Notes: generated by a model from the sequence alone, not told the origin. Positions 46,177-54,995 are shown, counted from the stretch's first letter. The stretch: DNA of 64,000 bases from Marinicella meishanensis (GCF_019931145.1 NZ_JAIOUV010000004.1:186001-250000); one strand, 5' to 3'. Translations and numbers: made by a program.

Positions 46177-47100
46177 ATCAAAGAGTTCGACCTGATCCAA
46201 CACATCACACGGCTGTGTGGCCATGAAGTTCCGGGCACGCTGTTGGGCATTGGTGATGACGCCGCCGTGCTGCAACCCGATCCGCAACAACAGCTGGTCA
46301 TATCCACCGACACCTTGGTTGCCGAGGTGCATTTTCGCGCCAGCGATCCGCCAGCCACAGTGGGCCACAAAGCCCTGGCGGTCAATTTCAGCGACATGGC
46401 TGCCATGGGCGCCAAACCCCAATGGGTGTTGTTGAACCTGACCTTGCCGACCATTGATGTCGCCTGGCTCGATCCCTTCATCAAGGGCTTCGCCCAATTG
46501 CTGGTCCAACACAACGTCCAGTTGGTCGGTGGCGACACCACCCAAGGACCGCTGTCGATCGGCGTGACGGTGTTGGGTCAAACCCCCCGTGCCATCACCC
46601 GGAACGGCGCCCAGGTGGGTGATTGTGTGGTGGTCAGTGGCGAACTGGGTGGTGCCGCTTTTGCCCTGCAGCACCCGGGCAGTGACCCCAGTTGTGACCA
46701 ACAACTGCAACAGCCCACCCCACGCCTGGACATTGCCACGCAAGTGCAAGGCTTGGCCACGGCCATGATTGATCTGTCCGATGGCTTGTTGCAGGATTTG
46801 GGTCATTTGTGTCAGGCCAGTGGCGTTGTTGCCGAATTGGAATTGAGCCAAATTCCCCACCCGCCGGTGATCCGGCAAGATCCGCGATGGCAGGAATTCA
46901 TGCTCAGTGGCGGCGATGATTATCAATTGTGTTTCACCATCAACCCATCAGACCAAGCGCGCCTGCCGGCTGACTGCCAGGTCATTGGTGTGATCCTGGC
47001 AGACGGCGATGCCGACCAGGGCCGGGTGCGGGTGATGCACCAACAACAAGCCATCGACACCCGTGCTGGTGGTTACCAACATTTCACGGAGGCCCCTTGA
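46177..47100 (+). CDS. thiL: Thiamine-monophosphate kinase ThiL, apparently starting at ATC
   Basis: ThiL phosphorylates thiamine monophosphate to the active pyrophosphate. Homology begins at KEFDLIQHI, then GIGDDAAVL, ISTDTLVAEVHF, NFSDMAAMGAKPQWVLL, LVGGDTTQGPLSIGVTVLG, VSGELGGAAFAL, DLSDGLLQDLGHL and GGDDYQLCF, all in place over 307 residues. The frame opens only after the nusB stop (46150-46152). Its first ATG-like start would be TTG 46243, deep in the ATP-binding GIGDD region. ATC at 46177, in IKEFDLI, is where family proteins begin and follows GAGGTGATC. The stop overlaps the pgpA start. Confidence 0.9.
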   Translation: MKEFDLIQHITRLCGHEVPGTLLGIGDDAAVLQPDPQQQLVISTDTLVAEVHFRASDPPATVGHKALAVNFSDMAAMGAKPQWVLLNLTLPTIDVAWLDPFIKGFAQLLVQHNVQLVGGDTTQGPLSIGVTVLGQTPRAITRNGAQVGDCVVVSGELGGAAFALQHPGSDPSCDQQLQQPTPRLDIATQVQGLATAMIDLSDGLLQDLGHLCQASGVVAELELSQIPHPPVIRQDPRWQEFMLSGGDDYQLCFTINPSDQARLPADCQVIGVILADGDADQGRVRVMHQQQAIDTRAGGYQHFTEAP

Positions 47101-47585
47101 GCCCAAGCCGATCTGACATCCATCACGTGGCCCTGAAAACCCCCAGCGGATTCTTGGCTTTTGGCTTTGGCAGTGGCTTGGCCCCCAAAGCACCGGGCAC
47201 CGTTGGCACGCTGGCGGCCATTCCGCCTTACCTGTTGTTGGCAGAACTGCCCTGGCCGTGGTATGTCGCGGCCTGGGTTCTGGCCTTTGTGCTGGGCATT
47301 TACCTGTGTCAGCGGGCCAGTGACCAACTGGGCGTGCATGACCACGGTGGCATCGTGTGGGATGAATTTGTTGGCTTCTGGGTGACCATGACCTGGATCC
47401 CCCTTGAATGGCACTGGCTGTTGTTGGGCTTTGTCTTGTTCCGGTTCTTTGATATCGTCAAGCCATTTCCGATAAAATGGCTGGATAAACGGGTCAAAGG
47501 TGGCTTTGGCATCATGGTTGATGACCTCATCGCCGGGGTCTTTGCCTGGGCCGTATTAATGATCACAGTGAGTTGGATTTCATGA
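47097..47585 (+). CDS. pgpA: Phosphatidylglycerophosphatase A
   Basis: PgpA dephosphorylates phosphatidylglycerophosphate to phosphatidylglycerol at the inner membrane. The 162-residue protein has FGFGSGLAPKAPGTVGTLAAIP, the acidic motif GGIVWDEFVGFWVTM, FRFFDIVKPFPIKWLD and the final GFGIMVDDLIAGVFAW, plus several hydrophobic helices. The start is TTG at 47097, overlapping the thiL stop and following GGAGG (47088-47092). The stop in turn overlaps the ATG of the dehydrogenase gene. Confidence 0.94.
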   Translation: MSPSRSDIHHVALKTPSGFLAFGFGSGLAPKAPGTVGTLAAIPPYLLLAELPWPWYVAAWVLAFVLGIYLCQRASDQLGVHDHGGIVWDEFVGFWVTMTWIPLEWHWLLLGFVLFRFFDIVKPFPIKWLDKRVKGGFGIMVDDLIAGVFAWAVLMITVSWIS

Positions 47586-48667
47586 AAAAAGTTTTGGTAT
47601 TGGGTGGTGGTCGCATCGGTGCGGCCATCGCCAAGAATTTAAGCACAGACCATGCGGTCACCCTGGCCGATTTGAGCATCGATCACCTGCAGCATTTACA
47701 AGGACACTGCCAATTGTTGGCGGCCAATGCCTGCGATGATGCGGTCCTGGCCGAGTTGGTTGCGCCGTTTGATGTGGTGGTGGGTGCCTTGCCCAGTTTG
47801 TTGGGTTTTGACCGGTTGCAGCAGCTGATCAAGTTGCAAAAAAACATCGTTGACATTTCTTTCTTCGCCGAAGATGCCTTGGCCTTGAATGAACTGGCCC
47901 AAGAAAACGGGGTCACGGCGCTGGTTGATTTTGGCCTGGCGCCTGGCATTTCCAACCTCTATGCCGGGCATGTGGTGGACCAATATGATGTGGTCGAAGA
48001 ATTCGCTTGCAAGGTTGGCGGGGTGCCGGTCGAACGGCTGAAACCCTTTGAATACAAAGCGCCCTTCGCGCCGCTGGACGTGATCGAGGAATACACCCGC
48101 CCGGCCCGCATGCGACGCGATGGCAAGGACTTGGTGCTGCCGGCCATGAGTGAAATCGAAACCCTGTATTTCCCGGGCGTGGGCCACATGGAAGCCTTCA
48201 ACACCGATGGCTTGCGGTCTTTGCTGCAAACCGTCGACATCCCCACCATGGCAGAAAAGACCGTGCGCTACAACGGCCACGCGCATTTGATTCAACAATT
48301 GATCGACGGCGGCTTTTTCAAACCAGAACACCGCAATGCCACCGCCAAGGTGTTGTTGGAACAATGGCAATTTGCTGAACATGAGCCGGATTTGACGGTG
48401 ATGGAGATCAGTGCCGCGGGACAAAAAGACGGCCATCCCATCGCCCAAACCTGGCAGTTGATTGACCACTACGACCAGGCCAACCACGTCTCCTCCATGG
48501 CCCGCACCACCGGTTACACCTGTGCCGCTGGGGTGCGCTTGTTGCTCCAATATGATGACTTGCCAGCGGGTGTCCTGCCACCAGAAATCATTGGCCAGAA
48601 TCACCGCTGGTTCCAACAAATCATGGCTGAATTGGCCACCCACGACATTCGGTTGACAGCGGTATGA
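47582..48667 (+). CDS. Saccharopine dehydrogenase-family oxidoreductase
   Basis: This 361-residue cytosolic enzyme starts with a Rossmann fold (KVLVLGGGRIGAAIAKNL) and has the saccharopine dehydrogenase C-terminal domain (about 125-340; VDFGLAPGISNLYAGHV, VGGVPVERLKPFEYKAPF). Relatives act on saccharopine, lysine or carboxynorspermidine; which substrate applies here is not clear. The closest arrangement known to me is lysine 6-dehydrogenase-like proteins. ATG 47582 overlaps the pgpA stop (ATGA) and its own stop overlaps the next gene by 4 bases, so it belongs to the nusB-thiL-pgpA operon. Confidence 0.82.
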   Translation: MKKVLVLGGGRIGAAIAKNLSTDHAVTLADLSIDHLQHLQGHCQLLAANACDDAVLAELVAPFDVVVGALPSLLGFDRLQQLIKLQKNIVDISFFAEDALALNELAQENGVTALVDFGLAPGISNLYAGHVVDQYDVVEEFACKVGGVPVERLKPFEYKAPFAPLDVIEEYTRPARMRRDGKDLVLPAMSEIETLYFPGVGHMEAFNTDGLRSLLQTVDIPTMAEKTVRYNGHAHLIQQLIDGGFFKPEHRNATAKVLLEQWQFAEHEPDLTVMEISAAGQKDGHPIAQTWQLIDHYDQANHVSSMARTTGYTCAAGVRLLLQYDDLPAGVLPPEIIGQNHRWFQQIMAELATHDIRLTAV

Positions 48668-49722
48668 TTGATTTACTGGTGCAATACTTCCTCGGCTTGT
48701 CGGTGTTCGGCAAGGTGGCGGTGGTGTTGAACATCAGTTTGTTCATCATCGCCGGGTTCTTGTTTGGCAAAGTGGTGCCATCCGGCTCGGACGAACTGAA
48801 CAAGCGGCGTTCGCGCAAGCTGCGCCTGATGAACGTGTTGTTGCTGTCGATTTATCTGTTCGACTGGGTGTGGAATTACGTGCTGCATGATTATGGCTAC
48901 CGCGAATTCCTCAAACAGGTGTCACAAACCGGTTTGGTGTTCTTGGTGGCATACTTACTGATTCAATTCGGCCACACCTGGACCATCAAAAAGTACGGCA
49001 AAGAACGCACCATTGATGGCAACAAATCGAAAACCCGCACCTACCAATCGGAAATGGGCTTCATCATCATTTCCCTGATCACCATCGCCCTGTCCTTGTT
49101 GTTGATCATCAACATTTGGCAGGTGACCTCATGGTTACAAGCCACCGGTGTGATCGGTGGCATCCTGGTGATCTTGTTCGGCACCAAAGAAGCCTGGGCC
49201 CACGATGCGGTCAGTGGCCTGATCATGTTGCACCAAGGACAAATCGCCCCCGGCGTGGTGTGTCGCATCCCCTCGATGGACATCCTGGCGGTGATCAAGC
49301 GCATGTCCTTGACCGAAACCACTTTTCACCACCTGATCCAAAAACACAGCATCATTGTGGCCAACTCCAAACTTCGTGCGGTGCCGATTGAAATCCTCAA
49401 CAAAACCGATGCCAATTTTTGGAACGACTATGTGGAGTTCAACATCGGCTACGACACCCCTTCAACGCAAGTCGAAGAATTCATCCAGGCCGTGTGGCAA
49501 CAAGCCTGCACCGCGGAAAAACAACTGGACCCCGAAAAGACCCCACGCCTGGTGCTGGTCAACCCCGGCGATCACGCCAACCAGTGGCGCATGAACTACC
49601 GGGTCGAATCGGTCTACCGCATTGTCCAAGCCCGCTTCGCCATCAACCGCGCCGCTTTCGACCTGCAAGCCGAACACGGCCTGTCCCTGGCCACCCCCAT
49701 CACCCATCAGTCGGTTAACTGA
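48664..49722 (+). CDS. MscS-family mechanosensitive channel-like protein
   Basis: This 352-residue inner-membrane protein has about four helices (near 13-35, 55-75, 85-105 and 140-160) followed by a MscS-type pore-lining segment (SWLQATGVIGGILVILFGTKEAWAHDAVSGLIML) and a soluble beta domain and C-terminal domain (VEFNIGYDTPSTQVEEFIQ...). MscS channels release solutes during osmotic downshock. The pore helix has fewer of the usual Ala/Gly pairs, so conductance may differ. The start overlaps the dehydrogenase stop by 4 bases; it is the last gene of the operon. Confidence 0.82.
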   Translation: MIDLLVQYFLGLSVFGKVAVVLNISLFIIAGFLFGKVVPSGSDELNKRRSRKLRLMNVLLLSIYLFDWVWNYVLHDYGYREFLKQVSQTGLVFLVAYLLIQFGHTWTIKKYGKERTIDGNKSKTRTYQSEMGFIIISLITIALSLLLIINIWQVTSWLQATGVIGGILVILFGTKEAWAHDAVSGLIMLHQGQIAPGVVCRIPSMDILAVIKRMSLTETTFHHLIQKHSIIVANSKLRAVPIEILNKTDANFWNDYVEFNIGYDTPSTQVEEFIQAVWQQACTAEKQLDPEKTPRLVLVNPGDHANQWRMNYRVESVYRIVQARFAINRAAFDLQAEHGLSLATPITHQSVN

Positions 49723-49740
49723 ACATTGGTGCAATCCTCA

Positions 49741-49823
49741 ACCCAACGCCGACTGAAGTCGGCGCTCCAGGGGAGTTATGTCTTGGAGCGTCGGCTGCAG
49801 CCGACGACATGGCGCAAGCCATC
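49741..49823. repeat. Dispersed copy of the three-palindrome repeat
   Basis: CGCCGACTGAAGTCGGCG, GTCGGCTGCAGCCGAC and ATGGCGCAAGCCAT follow each other, matching the order of the hairpins in the 54.1-55.0 kb array. Paired bases differ from the array units in compensated fashion. It lies between the MscS-like gene and the convergent DUF1624 gene and may act as terminator. Confidence 0.75.
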
Positions 49824-49858
49824 TGGCCGCACCATTGGTCGAGTCCATTCACTGAGAA

Positions 49859-51040
49859 TCACAGGAATTTAAGCCACCAGTGGCGGTGGGTGGATTTGTA
49901 ACGGTCGTACCAGCGACACAGGTAAAAAAAGCCCCACACGGTCAGGGCCCAAGCCAGATACAAACGCCACAGCGACGGCTCATAAAAGTCAGGCCAACGT
50001 TGTGGATTTTGGGTGTTGGCCAAATCGAACCATTGACCGTGTACCACTTTGAAATACAGCATCGATGTCAGGTGGATGACGATGAAGTGCAAAACGTAAA
50101 AAAACAACGGTACCCGGCCGATTGTTTTTAATATACCCAGCCAGCGCCAGGGCTTTTTCTCGAACAACCACAACAACACAAAACCCGGCCCCAGGGTCAT
50201 CAGCAAAAACAGCAGTGAGGGCGGGTATTTTTGCGTGTTGATGAAAGACATGAAGGTAAACATCGCATCTTTCTGGGTGGTCCATGGTGCGGTGTCGCCA
50301 TACAGGTTGCTGTAACGCAGCACCACAAACAGCATCACACAGGCCCCAGCCAAGCCCCACAACCACCGGAAGCGGTCGGCTGGCGCCATCAACATCAGTC
50401 GCCCGAATACATAGCCGGCACCCATCACCCCAATCCAAGGAATCAATGGGTAGGCAATAAATGCACCGTAGCTGCCTTGGGCATTCAAGGCAATCCAGCC
50501 GCCTTCATGCAACACTTGCCACAGCCAGGCCCATGCGCCCAAGTCGGCTGGCACCACGAAATTGAAGGCATTGTGCCCCACGATCATCAACAATGAAATC
50601 AGCAAAATCATCCCATCGGACAACCACACCAACAGTGCCAAGGCGATCATCGACACCCCCAGGGCCCAAATCACTTGCAAGAAAAAGCCCCAGCCCGTGA
50701 GGAAAAACCCCAAGGTCCAACTGGAGTTGACCACCACCAATTCGATCAACACCAACCACAAGCCGCGGCTCAACAGGAAGCGGCTGAGTTGTTTTTTGTC
50801 ATTGATTTTGGCCTGGTACAAAAAGGCCGAAGTTCCGGCCAGAAAGACAAACACCGGCGCACAAAAGTGGGTGATCCAGCGGGTGAAAAAATATTCTGGA
50901 GTGGTTTGGCTCAGGTCTTCCGGTTGGAACGGTTCAACCGACCAGAAATCGCGCACATGATCAATGGCCATCAAGACGATGACCAGGCCACGCAACACGT
51001 CCAAAGACTCGATGCGCTGTCTGGGGTTGTTGTCATTCAT
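49859..51040 (-). CDS. DUF1624 / heparan-acetyltransferase-like membrane protein
   Basis: This 393-residue polytopic membrane protein (about ten helices) opens with RIESLDVLRGLVIVLMAIDHVRDFW, the mark of the DUF1624/HGSNAT-like acyltransferase family. It continues with FTRWITHFCAPVFVFLAGTSAFLY and ends with a conserved positive cluster (YDRYKSTHRHWWLKFL). Family members are thought to transfer acetyl groups across the membrane to sugars, but no bacterial substrate is certain. ATG 51040 (MNDNNPRQ) is preferred; a codon at 51049 is possible. Confidence 0.83.
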   Translation of the reverse strand: MNDNNPRQRIESLDVLRGLVIVLMAIDHVRDFWSVEPFQPEDLSQTTPEYFFTRWITHFCAPVFVFLAGTSAFLYQAKINDKKQLSRFLLSRGLWLVLIELVVVNSSWTLGFFLTGWGFFLQVIWALGVSMIALALLVWLSDGMILLISLLMIVGHNAFNFVVPADLGAWAWLWQVLHEGGWIALNAQGSYGAFIAYPLIPWIGVMGAGYVFGRLMLMAPADRFRWLWGLAGACVMLFVVLRYSNLYGDTAPWTTQKDAMFTFMSFINTQKYPPSLLFLLMTLGPGFVLLWLFEKKPWRWLGILKTIGRVPLFFYVLHFIVIHLTSMLYFKVVHGQWFDLANTQNPQRWPDFYEPSLWRLYLAWALTVWGFFYLCRWYDRYKSTHRHWWLKFL

Positions 51041-51117
51041 GCGCCACACCGCGAATTCAATGCAAAAATTGTAGCAGTCGCTGTGGCAGACTGTAAAGCC
51101 AAACTACGAAAATGACC

Positions 51118-51834
51118 CTATAACCAGCCCAACAACCACAGCCACGGGGGCAACACAAAAGCCACCATCACCGCTGCCACACCCATGCCCAAGCCTGAAT
51201 AAGCCCCCATGGTGTGATCCAGTTGCCATGCCCGCGCAGTGCCCACACCATGGGCCGAAACGCCCATCGCCAGACCACTGACCCGAGGATCATCAACCCC
51301 CATCCAGCGGAATATCTGCGCCCCAAACATGGCCCCCACCACACCGGTGATGATCACAAAACCGGCGGTCAAAGCCGGCAAGCCACCCAATTGTTCAGAC
51401 ACCACAATGGCCACTGGGGTGGTCACCGATTTGGGGGCCAGGGACAGTTGGGTCAGTTCAGAGGCGCCCAGCCAAGCCGCCAGATAAATGGCTGAGGTGG
51501 CCCCCACCAAAATGCCGCAGGTCACCGCCACCAATACCGGCCACAAGCACCGCTTGAAGGTGGGCCAGCTTTGATACAAAGGCCAGGCCAAAGCCACGGT
51601 GGCCGGGCCCAATAAAAAATGGATCAGCTGACCGCCCGACATGTAAGCGGCATAGTCCAGTTCCCACCACCACAAAAGGCCGATGATCACCAGCACACTG
51701 ACCAACACCGGATGCAGCAGGGGCGTTTGGCGGGCCTTTTGAAACAAGCGATTGGCCAAAAAATACACCCCCACGGTGAGCAACACGCCCCACAAGGGGT
51801 TGGCCGGAAACCAGCTGGACCAATCAACCGTCAT
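51118..51834 (-). CDS. lrgB: LrgB-family membrane protein
   Basis: LrgB/CidB proteins work with LrgA/CidA holin-like proteins in murein hydrolase control and in metabolite export. The 238-residue protein has about eight helices and the blocks LLGPATVALAWPLY, LSLAPKSVTTPVAIVVSEQLGGLPALTAGFVIITGV and AMGVSAHGVGTARAW. It overlaps the lrgA gene by 11 bases, so the pair is one operon. Confidence 0.9.
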   Translation of the reverse strand: MTVDWSSWFPANPLWGVLLTVGVYFLANRLFQKARQTPLLHPVLVSVLVIIGLLWWWELDYAAYMSGGQLIHFLLGPATVALAWPLYQSWPTFKRCLWPVLVAVTCGILVGATSAIYLAAWLGASELTQLSLAPKSVTTPVAIVVSEQLGGLPALTAGFVIITGVVGAMFGAQIFRWMGVDDPRVSGLAMGVSAHGVGTARAWQLDHTMGAYSGLGMGVAAVMVAFVLPPWLWLLGWL

Positions 51835-52192
51835 CTGCAGTCCGGTCCACGGTGGCAGGCAACAACCACTGCATCAACTGGGCGGTGAACAACAAAGAAA
51901 TGACCGTACTCAGCACCATGCTGACCAGCATCGCCAACCATTCATTGGCCAGCAAATCGAACAGCAACAAGATGCCAACCCCAGCTGGCACAAAGAAGAA
52001 CGCCAGGTGTTTGAGCAAGCTCATCGACGCTTGCACCACGGCCGTTGGCGGCTGCTTGATCAGCAACAAGGTGAGGAACATCAGCATCATGCCAACCACC
52101 GAGCCAGGGATCGGCCACTGCACGGTGCGCATCAACCATTGGCCCAGCTGGTCATAGGCGATCAAGACCCCCAAGCCAAGCAACCAGCGCAT
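51824..52192 (-). CDS. lrgA: LrgA/CidA-family holin-like protein
   Basis: This 122-residue membrane protein has four helices and the family blocks YDQLGQWLMRTVQWPIPGSVVGMMLMFLTLLL and HLAFFFVPAGVGILLLF. The first ATG is at 52192; a TTG at 52195 is also in frame. It starts 4 bases after the stop of the exported protein gene, and its end overlaps lrgB. LrgA proteins are thought to form small membrane pores. Confidence 0.9.
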   Translation of the reverse strand: MRWLLGLGVLIAYDQLGQWLMRTVQWPIPGSVVGMMLMFLTLLLIKQPPTAVVQASMSLLKHLAFFFVPAGVGILLLFDLLANEWLAMLVSMVLSTVISLLFTAQLMQWLLPATVDRTADDG

Positions 52193-52196
52193 CAAC

Positions 52197-52763
52197 TCAC
52201 TGACAAATCAATTGCCGTTGTTCGTTGTAAACTGCGGTCGATTGGTCCGCCAAAGCCACTTGTTTGAAGACCATTTGCCAGACCGGCACCCAACCGCCTT
52301 CGACTGTGGCGTCCTGGCGCCACATGTTGGAGACATATTGACCCTCGGACAGATCCCATGTGGTGCGGTAGGTGATCGATTGACCCTTGTTTTCATAGGT
52401 CTCATCAGGGAACAACAACTGCTCACCGTTGGTCACCACGGTGCCATCACTGACCCCGCCAATGGAATTGTAATAGCGGTAATTCACGGTGTTGTTGTCG
52501 GCATCGTGGGCATACCACGTTTCCCCGGCGTACGGTTCACCCTCACCACACACCACGTGCTGGTCATTGATGAAGGCGCCATCGTACACCGAGGTGAAAC
52601 AATGGGTGTCGATCTTTTTGCCATCGGGAAAAGTGGCTTGCCAACAATGGCCCACCAGTGGCAGCAATCCGGCAAAGGGGTTGGGGGCTTTGACTGCGGT
52701 ATCGGCAGCGAGGCTTGGGCCGCTGATCAGCAGCAGCAACAGGGTGCGTGTTTTCATGGTCAT
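52197..52763 (-). CDS. Exported protein of unknown function before lrgAB
   Basis: This 188-residue protein has a signal peptide (TLLLLLISGPSLAA) and a beta-rich, lipocalin-like body: NPFAGLLPLVGHCWQATFPDG, DTHCFTSVYDGAFINDQHVVC, then TVNYRYYNSIGG and YRTTWDLSEGQYVSNMWRQ. Four cysteines could form two disulfides. It has a pattern seen in DUF1579-like periplasmic proteins, but I cannot place it. It is the first gene of the lrgAB operon (4-base spacing). Starts at 52763 and 52757 are both possible. Confidence 0.65.
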   Translation of the reverse strand: MTMKTRTLLLLLISGPSLAADTAVKAPNPFAGLLPLVGHCWQATFPDGKKIDTHCFTSVYDGAFINDQHVVCGEGEPYAGETWYAHDADNNTVNYRYYNSIGGVSDGTVVTNGEQLLFPDETYENKGQSITYRTTWDLSEGQYVSNMWRQDATVEGGWVPVWQMVFKQVALADQSTAVYNEQRQLICQ

Positions 52764-52855
52764 GACTGAAGTTTGGTTCTCTTCATTATCCAGTAAAGCC
52801 CAGCAAAAGTCAGCCTCTGATACAATTGTTGCGACAAAACCACAGGGGAGCTCAC

Positions 52856-54133
52856 ATGCAACGATTTTTATTAATGCTGTTTTTCAGCCTCAACTGCCAG
52901 GCTGAAACCACCGTGATCCAAGCCAAAGCCTATTTGGATGTCGAATCAGGTGATTGGATATCACCGGCAGTGTTGGTGGTGGCTGACGGGGTCATTCAAG
53001 CCATCAACCCGGAACAACGGCCAGCCGAACACCACCTCATCGATCTGGGTGACCGCTGGTTGTTGCCTGGCTTGATGGACATGCACACCCACCTGGATTT
53101 GGATTACAACAATGGCTTTGGTGGCATCATCACCAACGAAAGCGCCAGCAAAGGGGCCATTCGCGCCACCAAAAACGCCCGCCTGACCTTGTTGGCCGGT
53201 TTCACCACGGTGCGCAATGTGGGCCAGGTGCACCTGACCGATGAGCTGATTGGCGCGGCTCTGTCAGAAGCGGAACAAGCCGGTTGGATCGAGGCCCCAC
53301 GCATCGTGCCGGCCGGTCACATGGTCAGCATCAGCGGCGGTCATGGCGACTTGACTTTGGGGCTGCACGAAACCTTGTTCGAACCCCAGCCCAAGCACGG
53401 CATCGTCAATGGCCCAGCCGATGCCATCGAAGCGGTGCGTTACCAAATCAAACACGGTGCCAAAGTGATCAAAATCCATGCCACCGCCGGGGTCATGTCC
53501 TTGGAAGACAGCGTCGGTGCGCAGCAGTTGAGTGATGAAGAAATGCGCACCATTGTGGCAGAAGCCCAGCGCCACCACCTGAAAGTTGCGGCCCACGCGC
53601 ACGGCACCGAAGGCATCAAAGCCGCCATCCGGGCCGGGGTCTCATCGATTGAACACGGTTCCTTGTTGGACGCCGAAGGCATCAAAATGATGAAAAAGCA
53701 CAACGTCATGTTGGTGCCCACCACCGGTCTGGTGGATTTCGTGATGGACGGCATCGATCAACAGAACCCCAAAATTGCGGAAAAAGCCAAATACGTGCTG
53801 CCACTGGCCAAGGAGAACTTGGCCCAGGCCATCCAACAAGGGGTGAAAATTGCCCTGGGCACCGATTCACCGCTGATCCCCCACGGCCAAAATGCCCATG
53901 AATTGTCGGCCATGATGGCGGTGGGCATGAGTGCCTTACAAGCCATCCAATCGGCCACCATCCACCCCGCTGAATTGCTCGGCGTGACCGATCGGGGCCA
54001 GATCAAAACCGGCTTGTTGGCCGACTTGATCGCGGTCAACGGCGATCCCCTGCAGGACATCAAAACCCTGGAAAACGTGAGCTTCGTGATGAAGGGTGGC
54101 CAGGTGTATAAAAATCAGACCCAGGGCCAATAA
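52856..54133 (+). CDS. Secreted metal-dependent amidohydrolase
   Basis: This 425-residue protein has a signal peptide (RFLLMLFFSLNCQAE) and the imidazolonepropionase/Xaa-Pro dipeptidase-like amidohydrolase fold. Metal sites are visible: DMHTHLD, the carboxylated lysine in KVIKIHATAG, AHAHG, SIEHG, and the catalytic Asp in ALGTDSP. Relatives cut prolyl peptides, organophosphates or imide rings; the substrate here is unknown. GGGGAG precedes ATG 52856. The repeat array begins at its stop codon. Confidence 0.88.
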   Translation: MQRFLLMLFFSLNCQAETTVIQAKAYLDVESGDWISPAVLVVADGVIQAINPEQRPAEHHLIDLGDRWLLPGLMDMHTHLDLDYNNGFGGIITNESASKGAIRATKNARLTLLAGFTTVRNVGQVHLTDELIGAALSEAEQAGWIEAPRIVPAGHMVSISGGHGDLTLGLHETLFEPQPKHGIVNGPADAIEAVRYQIKHGAKVIKIHATAGVMSLEDSVGAQQLSDEEMRTIVAEAQRHHLKVAAHAHGTEGIKAAIRAGVSSIEHGSLLDAEGIKMMKKHNVMLVPTTGLVDFVMDGIDQQNPKIAEKAKYVLPLAKENLAQAIQQGVKIALGTDSPLIPHGQNAHELSAMMAVGMSALQAIQSATIHPAELLGVTDRGQIKTGLLADLIAVNGDPLQDIKTLENVSFVMKGGQVYKNQTQGQ

Positions 54134-54995
54134 ACCCAACGTCGACTGAATTCGACGCTACGGGGAGGTGGTTTCTTAATTTGGAGCATCGGCTTCAGCC
54201 GATGACATACTGGCGACACAGCCGGCATCAACTGGCTTTGGCTGATTTTAATTGATCTGGTTAAGCCTGATGATGGGCCAAGCCCAGCCCACTTGGCTTG
54301 AAGCAGGATTCGACGGGCTCAGCCACCTGCAACTGTAAGTTCATTGCTGCTCACTGAACCTGTCGCAGTGTCCTGGGTGCTGGATTTAATCCAACGTCGA
54401 CTGCAGTCGACGCGCCGAGAAGTGGTTTCTGATTCTGGAGCATCGGCTTCAGCCGATGACATGCCGGCGACACAACCGGCATCACCTGGCATTGGCTGAT
54501 TGAGATTGATCTGTTTAAGCCTGATGATGGGCCAAGCCCAGCCCACTTGGCTTGAAGCAGGCTTCGACGGGCTCAGCCACCTGCAACTGAAAGTTCATTG
54601 CTGCTCACCAAGCTTGTCGCAGTGTCCTGGGTGCTGGATTTAATCCAACGTCGACTGCAGTCGACGCGCCGAGAAGTGGTTTCTGATTCTGGAGCATCGG
54701 CTTCAGCCGATGACATGCCGGCGACACAGCCGGCATCACCTGGCATTGGCTGATTTTAATTGATCTGGTTAAGCCTGATGATGGGGCCAAGCCCAGCCCA
54801 CTTGTCTTGAAGCAGGCTTCGACAGGCTCAGCCACCTGCAACTGAAAGTTCATTGCTGCTCACCAAGCTAGTCACAGTGTCCTGGGTGCTGGATTTAATC
54901 CAACGTCGACTGCAGTCGACGCTCCAAGGGTGGTGCCTTTCTTAGGAGCATCGGCTTCAGCCGATGACATGCCGGCGGCACAGCCGGCAACTCTC
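54134..54995. repeat. Tandem array of multi-palindrome units (about 254-bp period)
   Basis: Three full units and part of a fourth start at about 54138, 54392, 54645 and 54901. Each carries, in order, CGTCGACTGCAGTCGACG, ATCGGCTTCAGCCGAT, ATGCCGGCGACACAGCCGGCAT, GCCAAG...CTTGGC, a TTCGACGGGCTCAGCC motif and a CACTGAACCTGTCGCAGTG-like motif. The first unit has a mutated first palindrome (GACTGAATTCGACG). Between 54995 and the SYLF gene stop at 55070 only one further short hairpin (AGCCGACTTCGGCT) is seen. No coding frame is credible. Confidence 0.88.

Noticed and set aside
54134-54995. CRISPR array
   Set aside because: Units are about 254 bp and built of palindromes; there are no short direct repeats with unique spacers and no cas genes.
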